From NCBI RefSeq assembly GCF_043290135.1, contig NC_134704.1:26434501-26498500 (forward strand): 64,000 bases of DNA, written 5' to 3'. The notes beneath the pieces are model-generated. The model did no database searches. It saw only the letters and a program-made list of their open reading frames with translations, and was not told where the DNA came from. Source of the stretch: Rhipicephalus microplus. Taxonomy: Eukaryota; Arthropoda; Arachnida; Ixodida; Ixodidae. Position 1 is the first letter of the stretch; every line of letters begins with the position of its first letter. The position numbers and the translations under genes are program-made. Below are positions 30,204 through 39,700 of this stretch, one piece after another.

Positions 30204-30377
30204 AATCTCAACCAACTAGCCCGGCAACGTGCCTTAGCAAAGATCAAATTACGCAGATTTTCCAGTGCGTGTCCGAATGTTAAAACACATCACAATGAAA
30301 AAAATTTGCGTTAATCTCTTATAGTCAACAAAAACTCGATTTCTTACTACTGAATGTAATAATCGCGGGAATCCTAG

Positions 30378-30435
30378 ACCTAGAAACCACTATATGATTA
30401 TGAAGAACGCTACGGTGGAGTGCTTCAGAAATTCC
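30378..30435 (-). mobile_element. Ruka-type SINE remnant
   Basis: Only the 3' end of the family is recognisable: AAACCACTATATGATTATG followed by the ACGCTACGGTGGAG block. It sits just upstream (in plus coordinates) of the LINE tail. Confidence 0.5.
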
Positions 30436-30529
30436 ATTAAATTTTTTCATAAGGGGTGAGTGTTAATTATTTATGCTGGGCAAAATTTCATTCGAAAAAG
30501 AGCTGAATCATTACATCGCGCCTCATCTG

Positions 30530-30576
30530 TTTATTTATTTATTTATTTAATAATACTGTCAACCCTCCAAGAGGGT
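30530..30576 (-). other. LINE 3' tail and terminal hairpin
   Basis: On the minus strand, ACCCTC-TTG-GAGGGT forms a 6-bp stem with a 3-base loop (30562-30576), followed within 15 bases by TTAAATAAATAAATAAATAAA. A small stem-loop just before a short tandem tail is the usual RT recognition signal in CR1/L2-like LINEs. Its role here is inferred. Confidence 0.6.
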
Positions 30577-30761
30577 CATAACAGAGAGGACAATACAATT
30601 ACATACATAAAAAAATGTACAAGGTACATAAAGTTGCGTAACACTCGGCACTGCACAATGAAAACAGGTATTTCATTAATAACAATTCAGAATTCAAAAT
30701 AACATTTCAAAATTCACTGACATATTCCAAAATAATGGACATGAGGTCGCTTACATCAAAC

Positions 30762-33539
30762 TCAACAATCTCGTAAGTGTGCCTCTACAGCATTTTCGAA
30801 GTCGGTGACATTGTTTAAAACAACAATTGCGTTTGGTAGTTTGTTCCACATTTCTACGACATCCGGGAAGAAAGAATATCGAAACATGTCAGTATTTGTT
30901 TGGTATGGTTTTATGACGCAATCGTGGTTAGTTCGGGGATTTATTTTGCCTGGGGGGTGTAAATATTTGAACTTATCAATCTTAAGTTGATCGTGAATTA
31001 TTTGGAAGAATACCTTCAGCCTATATTTTTTTCTCCGCAGTTCAAGAGTATCTAAGTTGCATCTCTGTAACATCAGCGTGACCGATTCCTTTCTTCGGTA
31101 TGTTGAACAAATAAAACGCGCCGCCAGTCTTTGTATTCTTTCTAGCTTCTTCTTAAGGGTCGCTTGATGGGGACTCCAAACAACGGCTGAGTATTCTAGT
31201 ATCGTCCTAATGAAGGTGGTGTATGCAATATGTTTTACGTCACGCGATGCATGTTCCAGTTTTTTCCTCAATATGTACAACTTTTGATAGGCTATCGTGC
31301 AAACGTTATCTATATGTTCAGTCCATGACAATTTTCGCGTAATTGTTACCCCGAGATACTTGAACTGTTGCGCATGCACCAACAAGTGTCCACCAATGCT
31401 GTACGGAAAGGAATGGATAGTTTTCCTTTTACTGATGTGTGTATATGTAGATTTAGAATAATTTATTGACATTTTCCATTTCCTACACCAATTATCTAAC
31501 TTTTTCAAACAATTCTGAACTTTCAATTGGTCATCTAACTTGGTAATTGTGGCGTAGATTAGGCAGTCGTCTGCAAAAAGTTTAACTTGGACACCCTCTT
31601 CTGCCGCCACACTACTGATGTCATTGATATAGAGGAGAAACAATAGTGGTCCCAATACTGAGCCTTGGGGCACCCCTGAAAGTACAGCTAAAGGATCTGA
31701 TACATGGCCATCCAGTTTTACTACCTGCGTACGGTTTGTTAAATATGCTTCAATCCATTTTATTACGAGCTCATTTATTCCTGCATTACGTAATTTGAAG
31801 ATTAATTGGACATGGGGTACTTTATCGAACGCCTTCGCAAAATCCACGCAAACCACATCAACCTGTTGTCTTATATCTACAGCAGCCGCAAAATCATGGA
31901 TTGTTTCTATTAACTGTGTCACGGTTGATAACCCGGTCCTGAAGCCATGTTGATAAGGATACAGCAAAGTGTTCTGATCTAGGAACCTGAGTATATGTTT
32001 TGCTATTATATGTTCGAACAGTTTGCAGGTAACTGAAGTAAGTGACACTGGACGGTAATTTGTAGCCTGTTTTCGGTTGCCTCCTTTAAATACAGGAATG
32101 ACGAATGCGGTGCGCCAATCTTGTGGCAGTGAGTGCATTGTATATGTTTTTTGAAAGATGATAGTCAGATAATGCGACATCCATTCTGCATATCGCTTGA
32201 GGAATACAGTTGGTATACCGTCGGGACCGCTCGATTTTTTCGTGTCTAATTTGAGTAGTTGTTGAAATACGCCTTCCCTAGCTATTTCGAGTGTTTCCAT
32301 TGGAACAGTGGGAAGAATTCTTAAGGGTTCTTCCGTACTCGTTGTAGTTTCCAGTGGGTTAAATACAGACTGAAAAATGTTGTTGAAATGGTTTGCTATC
32401 TCATCTTTTTTTCTTATAATGTTACTACCAACATGAATTTCATCAGCTGTTTCTTTCCTGTCGCTAAAATACCGCCAAAATTTCTGAGGTGAAGACCTGA
32501 GGAACTCACTGAGGTTTTTTTCAAAAAGTGTTTGTTTAGATGTAGCCAAGGCACGCCTGAGTTCAGTTTTTAAATTTCTCAGAACCACTGGCGACGTGCT
32601 CCCCTTACGCAGTCTCTTAAGTTTCCTCTTCATATGAATTATATCTCGGGTGATCCAAGGACTTCTCTGTTTCGTTTTTTTAACGCGTGATGGAACATAT
32701 TTGGCTATGCAGTAACATATAATACATTTGAATTCTTGCCATAGCTCTTCTACTGATTTTAAACCCGAGATGCTCTCGAAATTATCCAATTGGATCTCCA
32801 AATAGTCAAGAATCGATGTATCGTCAGCCCTAGCATAGTCTTTAACTTTTACTGGCACATAGCTCTTCACATGTCTCAATGCTCGAACAGGCAGATCAAG
32901 ACAGATCATCCTGTGATCTGATATACCATCTTGCACCATCACCTTGTAATCATTTAATTTATTTGATAGGAACACCAAGTCTAGTATCGACCTTGACGTC
33001 GGCGTAATTCTGGTATCTTCAAGCACTATTTGTTTCAAATTGTAGGTAAACATAATTTCTAGCATTTTTTCTGCGTTTACTGGCTCCCCACCACTGTACG
33101 AAAAATTCTTCCAGTTTATATGTGGAATATTAAAATCCCCAGTCAATATCAACCTAGTGTTCCCATTTACATGGGCACATAAAAACTTGTTCAAGGATTT
33201 CAGAAACTCAGGGGAGCTTGAGGGTGGCCGATATACAACTCCAATAAGGAACACGGTGCTTTCACATGTTATTCTACACCAGAGAGTTTCTGGTACTTCG
33301 CAATCAATCATCGAAGCATTAAGAGAACCTTTAATGATTATACACACCCCACCTCCACGTGAGTCTCTGTCTTTTCTAAATATGTTGTAACTGGGAGGTA
33401 CAACACAATCATTCGGTATATTTTCATGCAACCACGTTTCTGTTATCGTGGTTATGTGAGGATCGTGGGAAAGCAATAAGTACTCAAGGTGCGTAGTCTT
33501 GTTCACTATACTGCGAGCATTGAACGAGAGAAATCTTAG
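30762..33539 (-). CDS. LINE ORF2: APE-type endonuclease and reverse transcriptase
   Basis: It nicks target DNA and copies the element RNA from the nick (target-primed reverse transcription). The annotated start at 33506 is a GTG, but the same frame is open back to the ORF1 stop (33540-33542) and encodes LRFLSFNARSIV, the usual start of the endonuclease fold, so I begin the feature at 33539. Numbering from the GTG, endonuclease motifs are ITETWL (about residue 16), GGGVCIII (about 50), LTGDFNIPHINW (about 123) and SDHRMI (about 197). RT motifs are SGPDGIPTVFLK (about 432), RPVSLTSVTCK, FAKAFDKVPH, GVPQGSVLGPLLF and LFADD (catalytic D646-D647), followed by the thumb-like YLGVTI region. There is no AUG before the endonuclease. 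About 925 residues is normal for the family. No frameshift or internal stop. Confidence 0.93.
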   Translation of the reverse strand, partial: LRFLSFNARSIVNKTTHLEYLLLSHDPHITTITETWLHENIPNDCVVPPSYNIFRKDRDSRGGGVCIIIKGSLNASMIDCEVPETLWCRITCESTVFLIGVVYRPPSSSPEFLKSLNKFLCAHVNGNTRLILTGDFNIPHINWKNFSYSGGEPVNAEKMLEIMFTYNLKQIVLEDTRITPTSRSILDLVFLSNKLNDYKVMVQDGISDHRMICLDLPVRALRHVKSYVPVKVKDYARADDTSILDYLEIQLDNFESISGLKSVEELWQEFKCIICYCIAKYVPSRVKKTKQRSPWITRDIIHMKRKLKRLRKGSTSPVVLRNLKTELRRALATSKQTLFEKNLSEFLRSSPQKFWRYFSDRKETADEIHVGSNIIRKKDEIANHFNNIFQSVFNPLETTTSTEEPLRILPTVPMETLEIAREGVFQQLLKLDTKKSSGPDGIPTVFLKRYAEWMSHYLTIIFQKTYTMHSLPQDWRTAFVIPVFKGGNRKQATNYRPVSLTSVTCKLFEHIIAKHILRFLDQNTLLYPYQHGFRTGLSTVTQLIETIHDFAAAVDIRQQVDVVCVDFAKAFDKVPHVQLIFKLRNAGINELVIKWIEAYLTNRTQVVKLDGHVSDPLAVLSGVPQGSVLGPLLFLLYINDISSVAAEEGVQVKLFADDCLIYATITKLDDQLKVQNCLKKLDNWCRKWKMSINYSKSTYTHISKRKTIHSFPYSIGGHLLVHAQQFKYLGVTITRKLSWTEHIDNVCTIAYQKLYILRKKLEHASRDVKHIAYTTFIRTILEYSAVVWSPHQATLKKKLERIQRLAARFICSTYRRKESVTLMLQRCNLDTLELRRKKYRLKVFFQIIHDQLKIDKFKYLHPPGKINPRTNHDCVIKPYQTNTDMFRYSFFPDVVEMWNKLPNAIVVLNNVTDFENAVEAHLRDC

Positions 33540-34739
33540 CTATTTTTTTGGTGCCTCAAATGAGCTGCCTGGGCTATCAGATCCGTTTGACTCAGTTGAT
33601 ACGACGCGCTCACTTCGCTTCGTTGTAACAGTACCACGTTTGCCCGAGTGCATATAGCGCTCGCCTTTGACGTCATCCCATGCGTATATGTCATCGTTTA
33701 TCCTGAGTTTATCGTGTACGAGAACTACTTTCGCACCCGCCTCCCTATCCAAGGCAGCGCTTTGCCATAACTTCTTTCGTATCTGCACTGTTTCCTTCGC
33801 ATAGTCGTTGCTTATTCTGATCGAAGTTCCCTTTAGTTTTGCGCAGTTTTTAAAGATAGTATCCTTTTCCTTGCTGTCGTAAAATTTCAGGATCACGGGC
33901 CTTGGTCTATCACGATTTACTTTTCCGATCCGGTGAATTCTTTCCACTGTAGTAACTTCTATGCGAAGAACTTTAGAAAAAATGTCATTCACAATGCGTC
34001 TTTTTAACACTTGCGCAGACTCGTTCGCGCTCTCAGGAAGGCCAAACACCAAGAGATTATTTCGTCTGCTTCTATTTTCGTAATCAATTAACTTGTCATT
34101 TTGCTCTCGAACGATGGCCTCCAGTTTATCCATTCTATCTTTCATTTCATCAAACATGGATATTACACCCTGTATCTTATCTGTTTTAGCATTCACTTCT
34201 GCAATTTCTTTCCTGATGTCGTCTACTTTGCTTTCCAAAGCATTTTGTTTTTCGAGAATTTCCTGCAAAATGTCAGCAGTCTTTGGGCCTGGATTTTCCT
34301 CAACATCACCAGCCATCAGCAGTAACAGTACTGACCAGCAATCGTTCAAAATAGCACAACATCTACGAGGGCACGGCAGCACTAACAAGTATCTATTATC
34401 ACTGCGATACGTAGAGCTGTAACTAACCTGCAATAGCAGCAACGGTGTTTTAGACATCTTGTTCGCCAGCCAAGTGCCGTGCCCTCTGAAGCCGATGTTC
34501 TCGCGTTGTCCCTTTTTAAGACTGGCCGCTGGTGACGTCACACCCGTGGCAGCAAGTCCAGAAAGTGCGCACTCCAAGCTTCCATTTTCGCAACGCTGCG
34601 CATCGACGAAGAAAAAGCAGCTTCCGTCGTCGTCCACAGGCATTCCGACGATAAACCATGGCAGCATCTGCAATAGCAGCAACGGTGTTTTAGACATCTT
34701 GTTCGCCAGCCAAGTGCCGTGCCCTCTCAAGCCAGCCAA
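33540..34739 (-). CDS. LINE ORF1: 2A-like peptide, coiled coil and RNA-binding region
   Basis: This ORF1 product should bind element RNA and form the RNP. The N-terminal 140 residues contain a duplicated segment (RGHGTWLANKMSKTPLLLLQ twice, 80 residues apart), so the native start may be the inner MSKTPLLLLQ. A hydrophobic stretch (SVLLLLMAG) leads into GDVEENPGP (residues 144-152), a textbook 2A-like ribosome-skipping motif. Residues about 155-212 are a charged coiled coil (EILEKQNALESKVDDI, MFDEMKDRMDKLEAIV). Next comes an RRM/CTD-like region as in L1- and CR1-type ORF1 (NNLLVFGLPE, VERIHRIGK, RPVILKFYDSKEKDTIF). The C-terminal tail is basic and Ser-rich. No zinc knuckle is seen. It ends in TAG at 33540, in frame with ORF2. 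Confidence 0.85.
   Translation of the reverse strand: MAGLRGHGTWLANKMSKTPLLLLQMLPWFIVGMPVDDDGSCFFFVDAQRCENGSLECALSGLAATGVTSPAASLKKGQRENIGFRGHGTWLANKMSKTPLLLLQVSYSSTYRSDNRYLLVLPCPRRCCAILNDCWSVLLLLMAGDVEENPGPKTADILQEILEKQNALESKVDDIRKEIAEVNAKTDKIQGVISMFDEMKDRMDKLEAIVREQNDKLIDYENRSRRNNLLVFGLPESANESAQVLKRRIVNDIFSKVLRIEVTTVERIHRIGKVNRDRPRPVILKFYDSKEKDTIFKNCAKLKGTSIRISNDYAKETVQIRKKLWQSAALDREAGAKVVLVHDKLRINDDIYAWDDVKGERYMHSGKRGTVTTKRSERVVSTESNGSDSPGSSFEAPKK
34284..34310 (-). other. 2A-like ribosome-skipping motif (GDVEENPGP)
   Basis: The nine codons match the D-x-E-x-N-P-G-P signature exactly, preceded by a hydrophobic run. If active, the nascent chain separates between Gly151 and Pro152, releasing the leader peptide from a coiled-coil protein that starts with Pro. 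2A-like motifs are known in viruses and in several APE-type LINE clades; activity in this copy is inferred. Confidence 0.85.
34431..34727 (-). repeat. Duplicated 5' unit of the LINE (240-bp spacing)
   Basis: The same 57 bases (start CAATAGCAGCAACGGTG on plus) occur at 34431-34487 and 34671-34727. On the minus strand each copy encodes an ATG and MSKTPLLLLQ. The inner copy is followed by CAG/GTTAGT, which looks like a splice donor, and the outer by CAG/ATGCTG. 240 is a multiple of 3, so the frame stays open through both units. This looks like 5' end addition by template switching, or tandem promoter monomers. Confidence 0.7.
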
Positions 34740-34770
34740 GTGCCGTGTTCGCCAGCCAAGTGCCGTGCCC

Positions 34771-35375
34771 TGTTAAAGTCTGTATCGCTACAGCAATTTG
34801 GCTGTACAAATCCTTCGTTGCAAATCTGCGATTCTTGTACATATACTCGTGAGCGAATGGTCAGAGATACATGTGATTGCATCACGACTACTTCGTATTG
34901 TTCGTGGTTGGCACGTGCCCAGTAGAAGCGCTGATGTGCGTCACATACATCTACTATGCATGGGGATCACGACAATTGTTTTGCAATATCTCTTTCTCTT
35001 TCTACATGGATCGGCTCATTTAGAACCTGTTCCGCGAGACACTTTTCAACACATCCACTTTAGCCAGACATTAATGTCCTTGTCGGCAGCAAACGACAAA
35101 AACAAAATGCTTAATAAGGGTGTTTTCAAATATGAAAAAAAGTGTGGGGCCCATATCGTTTAAGTGAACATTATGAAAGCGGGGTATTCTTGCACTTATC
35201 GGTTGGTGGTCGCCATTTCATTCCCCTGATCCCTGTTGTGAGAGACGGACCCATGGGGATGAAATTCACTTACGTAATATAATATTTCTTGAGGATTGCT
35301 CCAGTAAGTTCCTCGTATAACGCAGTCATTCAGCGTCACTATCGAGCTGTGAATCTAAGTCGACCTCCGCAAGAG
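34771..35375. other. No gene recognised
   Basis: A plus-strand frame of 121 codons (34798-35163) has no recognisable domain. Nothing else is supported. Confidence 0.35.
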
Positions 35376-35379
35376 CACA

Positions 35380-35925
35380 GCAGCATGGTTCGGCGCTTCT
35401 TGTACACTGTCGTCCTTTATGAAAGGGAACACGCGAACGCGTGGCCTGCGCTCTGCAGTGGCTGCCTACAGCACCATCAACCAATAGCAAAAGAAAACAT
35501 GTTCACCTTCAGCGTCATCTATTGCCAAAAAAAAAAAATACGAGTTATGACCAGCAGACAAGCGTTGCTAAATTGCACTCCCTCTCTGCTCTGGCCTGCA
35601 GCGCGTATAGTTCACTGCCAACATATCAAACGTTGTTTGCGACCACGGCGCAGGCTGCAGTAATCACCCGATATCACTCGCCGCGCGAGTGGGGAGGGAA
35701 CGTAATCTAGCAGCGCTTGTCTACCGGCCATGACTCGTTATCTCGCTTGGCCATAGATGACGCCAAAAGCGAACGTGCTTTGTTCACTTGTCGGTTGATG
35801 GTGCTGTAGGCAGCCACCGCAGAGCGCAGGCCACGCATTTGCGTGTTCCCTTTGATAAAGTACGACAGTGTATACTTGATAGCGTGAAATTTGCAGCGTC
35901 CGCCATGGCCGAACCACGCAGCTCC
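35380..35925. repeat. Large imperfect inverted repeat
   Basis: The arm core at 35422-35482 (AAAGGGAACACGC...CACCATCAACC) is repeated in reverse complement at 35793-35853 with only a few mismatches in 61 bases. Weaker pairing continues outward (GGTTCGG, TACACTGTCGT) to about 35385 and 35925. It also continues inward (AGCGTCATCTAT, AGACAAGCG, ACTCCCTC) to about 35590 and 35690. Either two head-to-head copies of one repeat or a single foldback element. It ends about 170 bases before the CUB exon. Confidence 0.8.
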
Positions 35926-36096
35926 ACTAGCCGCGCACCTTCACATTGAGTCTAAAAACGGCTCTGAATTTTCTTTTTACACAGACTAGCCAGGGCGGCC
36001 ATCTTTAGGGCTAGAAATGCTACTGTCAGGCTTTCCGTTGTGGCTTTTCGCGCCGAGCGCCACGATCTGCAAATGCGTGCTCCTGCTCTGGCGCAG

Positions 36097-36290
36097 GTGC
36101 GAGAACGTGGACTCTGTGATTGGCTTCATCACCATCAAGGGACAGCGCGAGCGGCTGGACAACTTCTGCGGCTCGCAGCTGCCCAACCAGATCATGTCCA
36201 ACGAGCACCGCATGACCGTCATCTTCCAGAGCTTCGGCAGCAGGCCGCCCAGCGTCAAGGGATTCCGGGCCATCTACCAGTTCGTCACCA
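36097..36290 (+). CDS. Exon of a CUB-domain protein (C-terminal half of a CUB domain)
   Basis: A 194-nt exon bounded by a pyrimidine-rich acceptor (CTCCTGCTCTGGCGCAG) and a strong donor (GTGAGT at 36291). Reading phase: one base completes a codon, 64 full codons follow, and one base is left over. The peptide runs CENVDSVIGFITIKGQ ... RLDNFCGSQLP ... MTVIFQSF ... GFRAIYQFVT. This matches the second half of a CUB fold: the FCG turn, the hydrophobic strand, and the closing GFxAxYxF strand. CUB domains are extracellular beta-sandwiches for protein or ligand binding, so the parent is probably secreted or membrane-attached. Codon third positions are strongly G/C, unlike the flanking DNA. Upstream exons were not found and may lie outside the window. 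The exact family member is not assigned. Confidence 0.85.
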
Positions 36291-36340
36291 GTGAGTGTTG
36301 TTTCTTATGCACATAACTACTCTTGCGCTTGTATTAATAT

Positions 36341-36466
36341 TGTCACGTTACTCTCCACAAACTTGATAAAAATGGGCTCGTTTAGTCGACTACTCAAGCA
36401 GCGGCTCAGAGAGATCGTCTTTGTCTTCTTTCACTCTGCGATCTCACCCAAGCAAACCATGTGGCA
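36341..36466 (-). repeat. 3' LTR of gypsy element 1
   Basis: Read on minus, it begins TGCCACATGG and ends AACGTGACA, with TG...CA ends. Identical by eye to the other LTR. No clear TATA box or AATAAA is visible in its 126 bases. Confidence 0.92.
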
Positions 36467-36484
36467 ATAGTCCCCCCCTTTGAA
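36467..36484 (-). other. Polypurine tract of gypsy element 1
   Basis: On minus, CAAAGGGGGGGACTAT abuts the 3' LTR. A G-rich purine run at this place is the plus-strand primer site used by LTR retroelements. Confidence 0.75.
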
Positions 36485-36781
36485 AGCATCGACTCGATGC
36501 TCGTAAATAAAAAAAAAATGAAGGTATACACACGCAGATATAGAGAACCAAAAGAGAGAGAGTGCCACTACTCGCAGCGCAAATGAGGAAGTTTCGCCAA
36601 CGCTTCCGCCAAGCGCAAAAAGAAAAGGCATAAAAACACAGGAGAACACAAACAGCAGCAGCAACGCAATGTCACGGCATGTCGTAGCACGTGAAACCAC
36701 AAGGGCACGAGGCCGAACGACATGCACGGTTTCGGGTCGAAGCTGTCGACGAGAAGACGCTGCGCCGTCCGGAAATACCTT

Positions 36782-39700
36782 TTAGGTAAGATCTGTGATT
36801 CGTCTAAGAACCTTGTACGGTCCAAAATAACGGCTTAGGAGTTTTTCGGATAAGCCTGGTCGCCGGACAGGGATCCACACCCACACTCGGTCCCCAGGGT
36901 GGTAGGTGACATTTCGATGGCGGAGGTTGTAACGTCGTGCGTCTGCATTTTGTTGGTGACTGGTGTTTATGCGAGCTAGCTGACGAGCTTCTTCGGCGTA
37001 TTGAGTGTATTGCTCAGCATCTTGAGCAAGTTCATTGCTTTGGTCGCACGGAAGCATAGCGTTGAGCATGGTTCGCACGTTGCGTTCGTAAACAAGTCGG
37101 AAAGGCGGAAATCGCGTTGTTTCTTGCGTTGCCGTATTATAAGCAAACGTGATGTATGGAAGAATCTCGTCCCAGGTTTTATGTTGTACGTCCACGTACA
37201 TTGACAGCATGTCCGCTATGGTCTTGTTAAGCCTCTCTGTCAGTCCATTAGATTGCGGATGATAAGCCGTTGTTTTTAGATGACTTGTGCAGCTCAGTTT
37301 AAAAATGTTCTCCATCATTCGTGCTGTAAACGACGTCCCTCTGTCCGTAATCACGCATGACGGGGCACCATGCCGTAGGACAATTTGATGCACGAAGAAC
37401 TGCGTGACTTCAGAGGCCGTGCCACGGGGTAACGCTTTTGTTTCAGCATAACGCGTAAGATAATCTGTCGCAACTATAATCCATTTGTTCCCAGAGGACG
37501 ACAAAGGGAAGGGCCCGAGAAGGTCCATTCCCACGAGGTCAAACGGTGTCCGTGGTGGTGCGATCGGCTGGAGCAGGCCCGCGGGTCTCACAGGCGGAGT
37601 CTTGCGGTGCTGGCACTCACGGCAGCTTTTCACATATTGATGTACACTAGTTGATAGTCGCGGCCAGTAATACTGTTGGCGTACTCGGGCGAGAGTTCGT
37701 GAATAGCCCAAATGTCCTGACGTGGGCTCGTCGTGGCACGCAAGGAGGATTTCATCACGCATGTCGGTAGGAACAACGAGTAGGAAGGCTTTGTCGCTAC
37801 CACGGGCGTTTTTCTTGTAAAGAATGCCTCTTCTTAGACAAAAAGAGGACAGTTCGCGAGCAATGTGTTGAGGGACCTGAGAGTTGCAGCCTTCCAGGGA
37901 ATCAATGACTGGGCGGCGTAATTCATCGTCTGCCCGCTCCTTTAACATAAATTCGGAGTCACTAACTGCTCCGAGAAAGGCATCTTCATCTTCGGAGCCC
38001 CTGACAGCGTTCCCCACAGGTGCTCGAGAAAGCGCGTCGGCGTCTTCGTGTTTGCGCCCTGACCTGTACACAATCGTAATATCAAACTCCTGCAAACGCA
38101 AACTCCACCGTGCGAGACGGCCGGATGGATCTCTGAGATTTGCCAGCCAGCAGAGCGAGTGGTGGTCAGTCACCACTTTGAAGGTACGACCGTAGAGGTA
38201 AGGCCGAAATTTGGTCGTCGCCCACACGACTGCGAGGCATTCTTTTTCTGACGTAGAATAGTTGGTCTCAGCTCGAGAAAGAGTACGACTGGCGTAAGCT
38301 ATCACATGCTCAACAACGCCGTGTCGTTGTACAAGGACAGCGCCAAGTCCGACGTTGCTGGCATCTGTATGAATTTCTGTAGCAGCGTCCTCATCAAAAT
38401 GGGCAAGAACAGGGGCTGTTTGCATTCTCTGTCGTAACTCTGTGAACGCTGTGTCTTGTTCTGCGCCCCAAGTAAAGGGTACGTCATCTCGGGTGAGTCG
38501 CGTAAGAGGTTCAGCTATCTTAGAGAAGTTGGCGATAAATCGGCGATAATACGCGCACAAGCCGAGGAAACGGCGTACTGCTCTTTTATCTGATGGGACA
38601 GGGAAGGCGGCGACAGCAGCAGTTTTGTCTGGATCAGGTCGCACTCCATCTGCACTAATGACATGTCCCAGAAATTTCAGCTCTTCATAGCCGAAATGGC
38701 ATTTTTGGGGTTTCAGCGTGAGTTCAGCTGTGCGGATGGCTTCCAGAACCTTTCTCAGACGCTTCAGCTGTTCTTCAAAGCTCTCGGAAAAGATGACCAC
38801 ATCATCGAGGTAGACAAGGCAGCTTTGCCACTTCAAGCCAGCGAGAACTGTGTCCATCATCCTCTGAAAAGTGGCTGGTGCAGAACAGAGGCCGAAGGGA
38901 AGAACTCGGAATTCGTAAAGTCCGTCTGGTGTCACAAACGCGGTTTTTTTCTCGCTCTCGTTCATCCACTTCAATTTGCCAATAGCCACTCTTTAGATCG
39001 ATGGACGAAAAATACTTCACACGTCGTAACCTGTCGAGGGAGTCGTCGACCCGTGGAAGCGGGTAGACGTCCTTTTTTGTGACGCTATTAAGCTTCCTGT
39101 AGTCAATACAGAATCGCAGCGTTCCGTCTTTTTTCTTTACTAGAACGACTGGCGAGGACCAAGCGCTGCTGGATGGTTGAATATTCCCGTCATCGAGCAT
39201 CTCTTTCACTAGTGTCTGAATAGCCTAGCGTTCTTTGGCAGAAACGCGATAAGGCTGCTGCCGGATGGGGCGGACGTAATCGTCGGTAATAATTCGATGC
39301 TTCGTGAGGTGTGTTTGACGGACTTTAGAAGAAGAGGCGAAGCAAGATCTAAACTCCCTTAAAAGGTCGTGAAGTGCAGCCTTTCTCTCGTCTGACAGCG
39401 TCGAATTAATGTCGATGTGGTCTAGAAATTCCTCATCCTCATGCGTTTCCTCGGACGCGAAGCACTCCGTGACGTCGGCAACAGGTTCTCCATAAGCTAG
39501 GGTGGTTCCACGGAGAAGATGCCGGTGCTCGTAATTGAAGTTTGTAGCTAGTATCGTTGACTGTCCGTCACGGACGCGGACAACACTTCGGGCGGCACAT
39601 ACACCTTGGAGCAGCAGAAGTGATAAGTTGCTTTCAGCCACCACGTCGCCGTCTTTGAAGTCTTCACAAATGACTTCGATGGGAACAGTTGCTCGAGGTG

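Larger units (their letters stand above)
30530..34770 (-). mobile_element. Near full-length CR1/L2-type non-LTR retrotransposon (LINE)
   Basis: A minus-strand LINE of about 4.2 kb. From its 5' end it has short direct repeats of AGCCAAGTGCCGTG, a 57-base segment repeated at 240-base spacing, ORF1 (34739-33540), ORF2 from just after the ORF1 stop to 30762, a 3' UTR of about 230 bases, a short hairpin, and a (TAAA)n tail at the low-coordinate end. The endonuclease plus reverse transcriptase layout, a coiled-coil ORF1 with an RRM-like region, and a microsatellite tail rather than poly(A) point to the CR1/L2/Rex1 group; the exact clade is not decided. I could not find a clear target-site duplication. 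Both ORFs are long and unbroken apart from the single TAG between them. Confidence 0.88.

Noticed and set aside
36431..36727. Hydrophobic 98-codon frame after the pol stop as an env gene
   Set aside because: It is the same frame as pol read past the TAA and into the LTR; the hydrophobic run has no signal peptide or env-like context.
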